DNA of 13,065 nucleotides from an uncultured Eubacteriales bacterium (GTDB lineage: Bacteria; Bacillota; Clostridia; Peptostreptococcales; Anaerovoracaceae). Below are positions 7,049 to 13,065 of this stretch, one piece after another. The notes below the pieces were generated by a model that saw only the letters and a list, made by a program, of their open reading frames with translations, was not told where the DNA came from and ran no database searches. The stretch is taken from positions 1 to 13,065 of the forward strand of contig URWB01000067.1 of assembly GCA_900551415.1 (NCBI GenBank). Reading direction: 5' to 3'. The translations under genes and the position numbers were made by a program. Positions within the stretch are counted from its first letter, which is position 1. The number at the start of each line of letters is the position of its first letter.

Positions 7049-7813
7049 CTACATTCTTCTGTTTTTCCTTTTGTACAGAAACAGCCCTGCCATTTGCGCG
7101 GCGCACACGCCGCACAAACTGATCCAAAGCGGCAGGCAGGCGTGGTCGCCGGTCTTCGGAATTTCGATGGTTTCCTCCGGCTTCTGCGGCTGCGTCGGAA
7201 TCTCCGGTTCTTCACGAGGCACCACCGGAATCTCCGGTTTCTCCGGCGGTGTCACAGGCGGCGTGACGGGGATATCTGTTTTGGTAAATTTCGGGCACAC
7301 GATCACCTCATAATTCCAGTTCTTTCTTTCCGCGTCCTCAGACGGCAAAAAGACAAGGCAGGAAGAAAGCGTATAGCTGTATCCGTTCTGCCGCGCGCTG
7401 CCGCCCACGATGAGATAAAGCCCCTGCTCCAGTTTTTTTCCGTCTTGCGGAAACCGCAGCATACCGTTCTCGTCAGTATAACCGCTATCGACCGGCGCGA
7501 GGTTTTCACCTTGCGTCAGTTGACAGAGCTCTTGTGTCAGGTCCCTCCATTCGCTGCCGCTTAATTCGCGAAGCTTCGGCAGCCTTCCGTCGAACGCGGC
7601 GTTCGGAATAATCTCCGCCGCTTCCGTAATCCCACCGATTTGGTAGATTTCAAACCCGGCATTCGCGATGCCGCGGTCTCCATCCTTGCAGCTGATGGTA
7701 AGCGTCACTTCTTTCGTCGTATCCAAAATGCCGACAGCTTCCGCCTTCACAGGGAAAAACAGCAGCGCTGTCATAAGGAAAAGCATCATACCCTTTATGC
7801 GCATGTTTTTCAT
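7049..7813 (-). CDS. Small sortase-anchored basal/minor pilin (IPKTG)
   Basis: This is a likely minor pilin that anchors the pilus to the cell wall. The 254 residues begin with a signal peptide (hydrophobic at about 8-21, cleavage expected after AEA at 24-26). A beta-rich pilin-like domain follows (about 30-175), beginning with KEVTLTISCKD and containing the NAGFEIYQIGG strand of CnaB-type domains. A proline-rich stalk covers about 181-217 (PPVTPPEKPEIP and similar units), as in basal pilins that cross the peptidoglycan. The sorting signal is IPKTG (218-222), followed by a membrane helix and a basic tail (KRKNRRM). I start at this ATG and not at the in-frame ATG at 7858 because an AAGGAGG Shine-Dalgarno sits just upstream, the signal peptide then begins correctly, and it leaves a 4-bp ATGA overlap with the sortase gene. 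Ile in place of Leu in the sorting motif differs from its two partner pilins. Confidence 0.8.
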   Translation of the reverse strand: MKNMRIKGMMLFLMTALLFFPVKAEAVGILDTTKEVTLTISCKDGDRGIANAGFEIYQIGGITEAAEIIPNAAFDGRLPKLRELSGSEWRDLTQELCQLTQGENLAPVDSGYTDENGMLRFPQDGKKLEQGLYLIVGGSARQNGYSYTLSSCLVFLPSEDAERKNWNYEVIVCPKFTKTDIPVTPPVTPPEKPEIPVVPREEPEIPTQPQKPEETIEIPKTGDHACLPLWISLCGVCAAQMAGLFLYKRKNRRM

Positions 7814-8640
7814 CCGATCTCCTCCTTTCCTTTTCGTTTTTTTCGTATCAGCAGGCATACCGCAAGCACGAAGCTGCCCGCGATGAGAACGGGAAGCAGC
7901 GGAAGTTTTTCACTTTGCGGCTTCTCTCTGCTCTCCTGCCTCTCCTGCGTGGTGTCTGTGTCTGTCAATATACCGCGGATAAGCAGGCGCTGCGTATTCA
8001 CGCCATAAGGCGTGCAGGTCATCAAGGTGCAGTAATTTTTTTCAGGCTCGATTTGAAGGACTTCTGTTTCCGTAGGCGCAACCACACAAATCTGTTCGAC
8101 CTGATAGGTCAGAACACTTCCCAAAATATGCACCGAAAAAGCATCATCCTCTCTCAGCTGATCCAAATCCGTAAACAGTTTCGCGCTCGGCAGTCCCCGA
8201 TGTCCGGATAGAACGCTGTGCACGCTCTTTCCCTCGATAGGCAGCGAGGTCCAGGACAGGTGCCCCACCCCTTTTTGCAGAACCGCTTCCTCTGTTCCGT
8301 GATAAATCGGAAGATAAACCCTGATAGATGGAATTTCGAGGTATCCCATCATCCCGTTTTCGTCCAGCCACAGCTGCTTCCGGTAGCCTTTCGCTTCCTC
8401 GCCGGACAGAAAAATTTCCTCCTGCGCCGAGGCCAAAGCGCGATTATAGCGCCGCGCTTTTTTCATTATTTCTGCTTCCTCGCCATGATCCGTCTCTTTG
8501 ACCGTCGCACGGTAAGAAGCGATGACCCTGCTCGCCATGCTTTCATTCCACAGATTGCTGAGAGAAGGATAAAGCAGGATCGCGATGCCGACAAGCAGGA
8601 GAAGTCGGTATCTCCATCTCTTATTTTTTTGCTTCCTCAT
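7810..8640 (-). CDS. Class C (pilus-polymerising) sortase
   Basis: This membrane transpeptidase cleaves LPXTG-type signals between Thr and Gly and joins pilin subunits through a pilin lysine. The 276 residues have an N-terminal membrane helix (about 12-26) and a C-terminal one (about 247-266), the latter typical of class C. The core has LEIPSIRVYLPIYHG, the GVGHL motif (124-128) and the catalytic triad His147 (LSGHRGLP), Cys209 (TLMTCTPYG) and Arg218. The lid region before the core, where class C enzymes usually have Asp-Pro-aromatic, reads EEIFLSGEE here, so the lid motif seems lost. The start overlaps the backbone pilin gene by 20 bp and has a weak A-rich ribosome binding site, implying coupled translation. 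Its likely substrates are the flanking LPTTG, LPETG and IPKTG proteins. Confidence 0.93.
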   Translation of the reverse strand: MRKQKNKRWRYRLLLLVGIAILLYPSLSNLWNESMASRVIASYRATVKETDHGEEAEIMKKARRYNRALASAQEEIFLSGEEAKGYRKQLWLDENGMMGYLEIPSIRVYLPIYHGTEEAVLQKGVGHLSWTSLPIEGKSVHSVLSGHRGLPSAKLFTDLDQLREDDAFSVHILGSVLTYQVEQICVVAPTETEVLQIEPEKNYCTLMTCTPYGVNTQRLLIRGILTDTDTTQERQESREKPQSEKLPLLPVLIAGSFVLAVCLLIRKKRKGKEEIG

Positions 8641-10105
8641 CTTCTTTTTTGTGCTTGAGCAGGTATCCCGCGCCCATCGTCAGCAGCGCGCCGACCGCGT
8701 AAAAAAGCATCGTTCCGCTGCCGCCTGTCGTCGGCAGTTCACCACCGGTCTGATTCAGCACTTCGACGAGATTCTGCGCGAGCTCTGTTTTTTCATTTCC
8801 CTGGCACAGATAAGTCTTACCCTCGTGGTCGATTTCGATTTTTACTGGCGCGCTCAGCGGATAATATCCGGCAGGCGCGTTGATTTCCTTGAGGTAATAG
8901 TATCCCGCGTCGAGACCTTCTATGACAAAACGCCCGCTTTGATCTGTCGTGATAGAGGAAATGGTCTGTTCCCCGCTTACAGCAGCGCGATAGATCTGAT
9001 TTTGCTTCGCGGTCAGTTTCACCGGATTTTGACAGGCTTCATCCGCGTAGAGTATGAATTCCGCGCCGGAGAGCGGGATTCTCTCTTTGACTCCCTCCGC
9101 GTTCGCTTCTGTTTCCGTAAATTTATATACGCCGAAGCTCCAGTTAAAGGTCTTTGTTGTTTCTATCGTGGTTTTTCCGTTTTCGCCGTAGGTCAGGTAG
9201 ACGCTGTTGGTTTCCTCATCGCAGACCTTCGCGTTTTCGTTCAGCAATGCGGCGTAGCAAATCTTCACCACATCGTTGGTATGGATGATTCCGTTTTCAA
9301 AATGAATCTCAAAAGTACAGGCAGCATCTTTTTTTCCTTCCTCCTGTCCGGTCAGAATTCGATATCCGCTTGTAAGCGGCGTTTCGGCATTGTTGATATA
9401 TACACTTACTTCTTCTTTTAAAAATGTCAATCCTGCACTCATCGTATCATGGAATACATAATTGCTCGGATTGCCATCTGCCGCGGTAATCACGCTTTGA
9501 TAAAGTATTTTATCTCCGATCTCGGCATCATTCTGCTTTCCCCAGCTTCCGGTGCTGTTTTCCTGTACTTCCTTCGTCACGATGGGCTTTTCGTTTTTTT
9601 CTTTGATGACGGCCTTCGGATTCGTGGTGTCGATCGCGCACAAAGCGCCGAGACTTGAACGTACAAGATAATAACCGAATGGAAGATTCTTAAATTCCAC
9701 GCTTGCGGCTCCTGTATTTGTCACTTCCTTGACAGGCGAGATGCTTTGCTCTTGAGCGTATTGTCCCGCGATCGCGACAAAGGCTGCGATATCTTCTGCC
9801 TTATCCTTCTCTGCCGCCCATGTAATATGTCCGTCTGTTTCATCTATTTTGAGATAGATATCTTTAATCTGCGCGCTGTTTACAAATCCTTCCCACGCCG
9901 CGTTGGCCGTATAGCGATACGCGCTCGGTTCGGTTTCACTGTCTGTATCCAGATCCAAAATACGATAAATGCTGTAGGTTTCTCCGCTCACCGCGTTTTG
10001 AACAACGATACTTCCGCTCGTCTTCGCGGCATAGGCTGTGCTTGCCGTGCCCAGGAGCAGAAGCGTCACTAAAATCATGGCTGTCACAAGGTTTCTTTTT
10101 TTCAT
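8621..10105 (-). CDS. Major (backbone) pilin, SpaA/fimbrial type, LPTTG
   Basis: This is the probable repeating subunit of the pilus shaft. The 494 residues start with a signal peptide (cleavage near AYA-A, about residue 26). An N-terminal domain (about 28-170) ends before the pilin motif EKPIVTKEV, whose Lys178 is the likely acceptor for sortase-made intermolecular bonds. A middle domain follows. The C-terminal CnaB domain (about 325-452) has Lys328 (GVYKF), the E-box YYLKEINAPAGY with Glu407, and Asn451 (EVLNQ), the set expected for an internal Lys-Asn isopeptide bond. The sorting signal is LPTTG (457-461), with a membrane helix and a basic tail. The ATG overlaps the adhesin stop by 4 bp (ATGA) and has an AAGGGGAG Shine-Dalgarno. 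Its place next to a class C sortase and the full motif set support the backbone role. Confidence 0.93.
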   Translation of the reverse strand: MKKRNLVTAMILVTLLLLGTASTAYAAKTSGSIVVQNAVSGETYSIYRILDLDTDSETEPSAYRYTANAAWEGFVNSAQIKDIYLKIDETDGHITWAAEKDKAEDIAAFVAIAGQYAQEQSISPVKEVTNTGAASVEFKNLPFGYYLVRSSLGALCAIDTTNPKAVIKEKNEKPIVTKEVQENSTGSWGKQNDAEIGDKILYQSVITAADGNPSNYVFHDTMSAGLTFLKEEVSVYINNAETPLTSGYRILTGQEEGKKDAACTFEIHFENGIIHTNDVVKICYAALLNENAKVCDEETNSVYLTYGENGKTTIETTKTFNWSFGVYKFTETEANAEGVKERIPLSGAEFILYADEACQNPVKLTAKQNQIYRAAVSGEQTISSITTDQSGRFVIEGLDAGYYYLKEINAPAGYYPLSAPVKIEIDHEGKTYLCQGNEKTELAQNLVEVLNQTGGELPTTGGSGTMLFYAVGALLTMGAGYLLKHKKEDEEAKK

Positions 10106-12111
10106 CTCATTCTCCCCTTCTCATTCTTTTTTAAATCATATTCTCGCAGCAGCGCCATCAAAATCAAAAAGCAGCCCACCGCTGTGAATATCGTGTTTCC
10201 TCCCGCTCCCGTTTCCGGAAGCTCATATCCTGCCCGGTTGATGATTTGTATTGGATGAGCGGTATCAAGCTCCGTTTCGCTGTTGTCAGAATGTGATACG
10301 AAAACCGATACCTTATCGTAAGCGGCTGTTACGCGGTACTGCTCATTATTTTTTGTGTAACCGGACGGAATTTTTGTTTCAGTCAAGGTATATCGATGAC
10401 CGGACGGAATTTTTTCAAAGCAAAACGCACCGTTTTCGTCAGATACTGCCTGCATCGGCAAAAGGAATACGCTTCTCTCATCTCCGCGGCAGCGGCAGCA
10501 GCGCGCCTCATCGTGTTCCAACGTAAATTCCGCTTCTGCGACCGGTCTGTTTCTTTCATCTGTTTTGACGAAACGCAGCGCGACATCGTAGCCTTTGACA
10601 GAAGGAATCGGAAATTCAATTTTTCTTTTTTCGGAAACGACCGTTTGCTGGTTCACTTTTTCTATGATTTGATATGTCATTTTAGTGGGATTGTTGGTCG
10701 GATATGAGGTTTCCTCCAAAAATGCCGCGTTTTCGTTTCGCAGTCTGACGCGATACGTGAGTTCATATTGATAGAGTGTCTGCCCGGCTTCTTCTGTTTT
10801 TTGATAGCCGGAGCTTTTGAGATCCCAATGAATCGCCTTGGAAGCTGTTTCAAAGTCCGCGGTATTTTCCGCGTGCGGCTCATACATGCCATTTAAGGAA
10901 TTCGATACCAGCTCCTGCGATTTGTCATAGAATCCTATAAATTCCACAAACGCGTCGCTGCCGCGCGTCGGCATCGGATCGTTGACCATCCAGATTGCCT
11001 TTGCTTTTTGCTGCCGTTCCTCCTGAATCTTTTGGAAAATTTCGGCGTAGGCTTTTTCTAACTCTGACGGATTGCTGCTGTCATAATAAATACCGGAGCC
11101 GATGCGATTTTTAAGCCAGCTTTGATAACTCGTCGGCTCGGAGGCGCTGCCGATTTCGTAATTTTCGCTCATTCGATCTACAACCGAAAAATTCTTGCCC
11201 GCGGTCTGATCGATAAACCTCTGAATGGTCTGTCCGCCGATATCAATGCCGATACTGAAAATTTTGATTCCCTGATTTTTGATCGCGGCTGCGGCAGCAC
11301 CGGCTTTTGCCGCTGCTTTATCGCTGTAACTGGTGCCGTAATTGCAATACTTTCCGGTAACCGCGTCATAAAACACGCCATCCTGTCCCGCACTCCCGCC
11401 GCTGCAGTACGGCTGATAGCCTTGATATCCGCTTCGTGTATAAGTGGTCGGGAAACCGTCACTTAAAAAAATGATGTATTGATTTTCGTTTGCGTTGCCC
11501 TCCGCGCCGAGCATGTGTTCTGCCATCTTTAAGCCTGCTTCAATGTTGGTAAATCTTTCTTTGCTGCCCGCGTAACCGTTCCGATGAATAATCTCTTCGC
11601 TCTTCCTTCTGATTTCATTTTTTAGATCGTTTACATTTTTTTCGCCGCAGTTTTGCATGTTCAAGATTTGATGCGCGTCTGTGTTAAACGCGACATATCC
11701 GATTTTGCTGACATCCGAGGACTGTGCCGCGAAATTATCAAAAAAGGCTTCGGCTGCCTGCATTGCTGCTTCATATCTGGTGGTTCCTCCGAAGCTTTCA
11801 TTCATGGTGTTGGAAATATCCATGACAATGACGACGGCCATATTCGGCTCGCGGCAAAACTCATAAATATCATTTTTTGTTTCCACCTTCAAGGTAATGT
11901 CAAAGACATTCTCCAGTTCCGAAGCCGCTATCGTCTTGCTGACCTTAACCCTTCCGTCCTCCGAGACGCGCGATCCGCCGGAGTCTGTAATCTGAACAGC
12001 TGACGTTTGTTGATTTTGCTCTGCGTCTGCAATATAAAATCGGAAACCAACCATCAAAACGCACAGCGCGCACACTGCGGCAAATTTTATGATCGGCATG
12101 CACTTTCGCAT
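10102..12111 (-). CDS. VWA-domain pilus tip adhesin (LPETG) with CnaB domain
   Basis: This is the likely tip protein of the pilus, binding host or surface ligands. The 669 residues begin with a signal peptide (cleavage near ADA at 28-30). A von Willebrand factor A domain (about 90-365) has the metal-ion site DISNT (98-102, a DxSxT form of the usual DxSxS), Thr188 (RFTNIEAG) and Asp218 (FLSDGFP). A linker domain follows. A CnaB-like domain (about 506-625) has Lys516, the E-box YTLTETK (Glu578) and Asn625 (IINRAG), fit for an internal isopeptide bond. In a loop of that domain lies the insertion RCCRCRGDE (537-545), which contains an Arg-Gly-Asp triplet. The sorting signal LPETG (631-635), a membrane helix and a basic tail end the protein. 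It is first in the operon, with a strong Shine-Dalgarno (GGGGGTGATGGA). First position and VWA content match tip pilins such as PilA/RrgA; the ligand is unknown. Confidence 0.9.
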   Translation of the reverse strand: MRKCMPIIKFAAVCALCVLMVGFRFYIADAEQNQQTSAVQITDSGGSRVSEDGRVKVSKTIAASELENVFDITLKVETKNDIYEFCREPNMAVVIVMDISNTMNESFGGTTRYEAAMQAAEAFFDNFAAQSSDVSKIGYVAFNTDAHQILNMQNCGEKNVNDLKNEIRRKSEEIIHRNGYAGSKERFTNIEAGLKMAEHMLGAEGNANENQYIIFLSDGFPTTYTRSGYQGYQPYCSGGSAGQDGVFYDAVTGKYCNYGTSYSDKAAAKAGAAAAAIKNQGIKIFSIGIDIGGQTIQRFIDQTAGKNFSVVDRMSENYEIGSASEPTSYQSWLKNRIGSGIYYDSSNPSELEKAYAEIFQKIQEERQQKAKAIWMVNDPMPTRGSDAFVEFIGFYDKSQELVSNSLNGMYEPHAENTADFETASKAIHWDLKSSGYQKTEEAGQTLYQYELTYRVRLRNENAAFLEETSYPTNNPTKMTYQIIEKVNQQTVVSEKRKIEFPIPSVKGYDVALRFVKTDERNRPVAEAEFTLEHDEARCCRCRGDERSVFLLPMQAVSDENGAFCFEKIPSGHRYTLTETKIPSGYTKNNEQYRVTAAYDKVSVFVSHSDNSETELDTAHPIQIINRAGYELPETGAGGNTIFTAVGCFLILMALLREYDLKKNEKGRMR

Positions 12112-12140
12112 TCCATCACCCCCTGCATGTTATTGCCCTT

Positions 12141-12168
12141 ATTTTAATCTTTTATTTTGTTCGTGAAC
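12141..12168 (-). promoter_or_regulatory. Candidate pilus operon promoter region with short palindrome
   Basis: The 220 bp between the trx stop and the adhesin start must hold the pilus promoter, because a terminator separates the operon from trx. The best -10 candidate on the minus strand is TAAAAT (12141-12146, 5 of 6 consensus). About 16 bp upstream there is no good -35 box, but an interrupted palindrome GTTC-GT-GAAC (12159-12168) occupies that place. A weak -35 overlapped by a palindrome would fit activator control. This is inference only. Confidence 0.25.
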
Positions 12169-12225
12169 GATGTTTTTACCTCGATCTTTTTGCATGTTTT
12201 TTTAATTTCTGACTATTTTATGGAT

Positions 12226-12250
12226 AAAAAGACGGATTTATGCAAAATCC
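12226..12250 (-). terminator. Possible second hairpin terminator after trx
   Basis: GGATTT (12234-12239) and AAATCC (12245-12250) form a 6-bp stem with a 5-nt loop. On the minus strand it is followed by GTC and TTTTT (12226-12230). It would act as a backup to the stronger terminator at 12268-12293. The short AT-containing stem makes it weak. Confidence 0.3.
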
Positions 12251-12263
12251 TCTGCTCTTTTTG
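12242..12263 (-). repeat. Right inverted-repeat copy bounding the pilus operon
   Basis: On the minus strand this reads CAAAAAGAG, then CAGAG, then GATTTTGC. Without the five middle bases it equals the 17-bp sequence at 6937-6953 in inverted orientation. The 12-bp part AGAGGATTTTGC is identical in both copies. It lies between the trx terminator and the pilus promoter region. Confidence 0.55.
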
Positions 12264-12267
12264 AAAC

Positions 12268-12293
12268 AAAAAAACTCCCGCGGGAAGCGGGAG
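12268..12293 (-). terminator. Rho-independent terminator of the ftr-trx operon
   Basis: CTCCCGC and GCGGGAG (12275-12281 and 12287-12293) form a perfect 7-bp, GC-rich stem with a 5-nt loop. On the minus strand it runs directly into seven T (12268-12274). It lies 38 bp past the trx stop and separates the redox operon from the pilus operon. Confidence 0.92.
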
Positions 12294-12331
12294 GGTGACG
12301 AATTGCTGATTCCTTTTTGGAACTATCGCTT

Positions 12332-12643
12332 TTATTCTTTTATCATTTCCAAAATATCGGATTTTGGGCGATAGCCGACGGCTTTGGTAATAAGCTTTCC
12401 ATCTCGAAAGACAAGCAGAAGCGGAATACTGGAAACCTGGAATCTTCCGGCAAGCTGCGGCTGTTCATCGACATTGATTTTTACTACTTTGACAGTATCG
12501 GCATTTTCTTCGGCGATTTCATGCAGCACCGGAGAAAGCATTTTGCATGGTCCGCACCAATCCGCGTAAAAATCCGCCAATACGGTTTTATCTGCTTGTA
12601 AAACTTCTTTTTCAAAATTTTCATTTGTGATTTTCATTTCCAT
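12332..12643 (-). CDS. trxA: Thioredoxin
   Basis: This small cytoplasmic dithiol protein reduces protein disulfides. The 103 residues match the family length. The active site WCGPC follows the FYAD strand (about residues 25-33), and the cis-proline lies in SSIPLLLVF (Ile-Pro where Thr-Pro is commonest). FRDGKLITKAVGY and the final helix complete the fold. The start ATG shares one base with the stop of the upstream reductase gene (TAATG), so translation is coupled; Met3 is a possible alternative start. Pairing with a ferredoxin:thioredoxin reductase subunit suggests that reduced ferredoxin, not NADPH, supplies electrons to this thioredoxin (inference from context). A strong terminator follows. 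Confidence 0.96.
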   Translation of the reverse strand: MEMKITNENFEKEVLQADKTVLADFYADWCGPCKMLSPVLHEIAEENADTVKVVKINVDEQPQLAGRFQVSSIPLLLVFRDGKLITKAVGYRPKSDILEMIKE

Positions 12644-12867
12644 TATTTTTCTTTTCCTTTCTCTTCGTCCTCTAAAGATTTATAGTACAGCATACAATGG
12701 CAATAACCTTCAAAATTCGGGTCCTCGATTTGTCTTTTAAACTCTTCGCACATACATTTGTTTGCTTCTGTGCGTTCCCTGCGGCATGGACAGTAGCCGC
12801 CTGTCTTTTTTAACCCCTCTCGAATCGTCTGCACGATTTCTTTATCCGGATTTAATGTAATTTTCAT
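12643..12867 (-). CDS. Ferredoxin:thioredoxin reductase, catalytic (beta) subunit type
   Basis: This is a small iron-sulfur protein expected to take electrons from ferredoxin through a [4Fe-4S] cluster next to a redox disulfide and pass them to thioredoxin. With the start chosen here it has 74 residues. It has three Cys pairs: CPC (residues 26-28), CMC (38-40) and CHC (56-58), with the family context TGGYCPC and GYCHCMLYYK. The spacing, CPC-X9-CMC-X15-CHC, differs from the plant and cyanobacterial CPC-X16-CPC-X8-CHC. No variable (alpha) subunit gene is present. I chose the ATG at 12865-12867 because GAGGTG lies 6 nt upstream. An in-frame GTG at 12876 would need a Shine-Dalgarno that is not there, since it is itself part of that site. 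The thioredoxin start overlaps its stop, and a sigma-B type promoter lies just upstream. Confidence 0.88.
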   Translation of the reverse strand: MKITLNPDKEIVQTIREGLKKTGGYCPCRRERTEANKCMCEEFKRQIEDPNFEGYCHCMLYYKSLEDEEKGKEK

Positions 12868-12889
12868 TTTGTTCACCTCGTTTGTTTTG

Positions 12890-12916
12890 ATACCCTGATT
12901 TTATCGCTTTTAAAAC
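12890..12916 (-). promoter_or_regulatory. Sigma-B type promoter of the ftr-trx operon
   Basis: On the minus strand, GTTTTA (12911-12916), a 15-bp spacer and GGGTAT (12890-12895) match the B. subtilis sigma-B consensus (GTTTAA, 12-15 bp, GGGTAT), with a perfect -10 box. The start site would be near 12882, about 15 nt before the reductase start. I see no good sigma-A promoter here: TAAAAT is present (12898-12903) but has no -35 box at the right distance. The window encodes a SigB/F-type sigma factor at 1157-1906 that could read it. Confidence 0.65.
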
Positions 12917-12950
12917 CTTTTTTCTGTAACAAAGTCACATTTAAGATTCA

Positions 12951-13065
12951 TTATTTTTCCCTGCGCGCCTCTTTTTGATCTGGAATTCTCAAAAGCCATA
13001 AATACAGGCACTCGGGGTCTTCGTGCATGTCTCGGCCTATACCGTGACCGCACATCTCGCGCACG
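12951..13065 (-). CDS. 3' end of a methionine aminopeptidase-like gene, truncated or decayed
   Basis: The last 37 codons of a gene that enters from the right edge include VREMCGHGIGRDMHEDPE. This is the type I methionine aminopeptidase signature, with two metal/substrate His residues (GHG and HEDP). Real MetAPs continue for about 70 more residues and include two metal-binding Glu, but here a lysine-rich tail ends the frame about 20 residues after HEDP. In the frame one base over, VPVF follows the same point and resembles the usual HEDPxVPxF/Y. That fits a one-base indel, but neither frame then resembles the family. It may be a decayed map copy or a short related protein. No terminator is visible between it and the ftr-trx promoter. 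Confidence 0.5.
   Translation of the reverse strand, partial: VREMCGHGIGRDMHEDPECLYLWLLRIPDQKEARREK

Noticed and set aside
7814..7858. Upstream in-frame start for the basal pilin
   Set aside because: It would add a charged stretch ahead of the signal peptide and overlap the sortase by 49 bp. The ATG at 7813 has a consensus Shine-Dalgarno and a 4-bp overlap.
12085..12134. Small out-of-frame ORF (MQGVMECESACRS) overlapping the adhesin start
   Set aside because: It is only 13 codons, has no convincing ribosome binding site of its own, and contains the adhesin Shine-Dalgarno.
12868..12876. GTG start for the ferredoxin:thioredoxin reductase gene
   Set aside because: The GTG is part of the GAGGTG ribosome binding site for the ATG nine bases downstream and has no site of its own.
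1..13065. CRISPR arrays, tRNA/rRNA genes, transposases or integrases
   Set aside because: I found no repeat-spacer pattern, no cloverleaf or rRNA-like segment and no recombinase motif in either strand.

Overview
The window looks like chromosomal DNA from an anaerobic, low-to-medium GC Gram-positive bacterium of the Bacillota, most likely class Clostridia. The grounds are a SigB/SigF-type sigma factor with an RsbW-like partner, consensus AGGAGG-type ribosome binding sites, LPXTG-type sortase pili, and a ferredoxin-dependent thioredoxin system. Every gene I can support lies on the minus strand, so transcription runs from high to low coordinates.

Region 1 (about 84-6934) is a housekeeping gene string read in the order gyrB, gyrA, an RsbW-like anti-sigma factor, a SigB/F-type sigma factor, and trpS. 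A strong sigma-A type promoter (TTGAAA, 17 bp, TATACT) precedes gyrB. I see no terminator between these genes. The anti-sigma and sigma genes share a 4-bp ATGA overlap. The anti-sigma protein is unusual: the conserved N-box Asn of the ATP fold is Ala, it has six Cys, and no RsbV gene is present.

Region 2 (about 6937-12263) is a four-gene sortase pilus operon, read as VWA-domain tip adhesin (LPETG), major backbone pilin (LPTTG), class C sortase, and small basal/anchor pilin (IPKTG). The genes are packed with 4-20 bp overlaps, and a hairpin terminator follows the last one. A 17-bp motif lies in inverted orientation at both edges of the operon; the right copy carries a 5-nt insertion. The left copy ends 2 bp from the gyrB -35 element and the right copy 4 bp from the thioredoxin terminator, so the operon looks like a discrete cassette set between two housekeeping units.

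Region 3 (about 12268-12916) is a two-gene redox operon: the catalytic subunit of a ferredoxin:thioredoxin reductase, then thioredoxin, closed by a GC-rich rho-independent terminator. Upstream is a near-perfect sigma-B type promoter (GTTTTA, 15 bp, GGGTAT). This suggests that the sigma factor in region 1 controls this operon.

Region 4 (12951-13065) is the 3' end of a gene with the methionine aminopeptidase signature GHGIGxxxHEDP. It stops soon after that signature, so it is either a decayed map copy or an unusual short protein.

The most interesting possibility is a thiol-responsive stress circuit joining a Cys-rich, probably kinase-inactive anti-sigma factor, its sigma factor, and a thioredoxin operon with a matching promoter. 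The second is the repeat-bounded pilus cassette, whose tip adhesin carries a Cys-Arg-Gly-Asp insertion.
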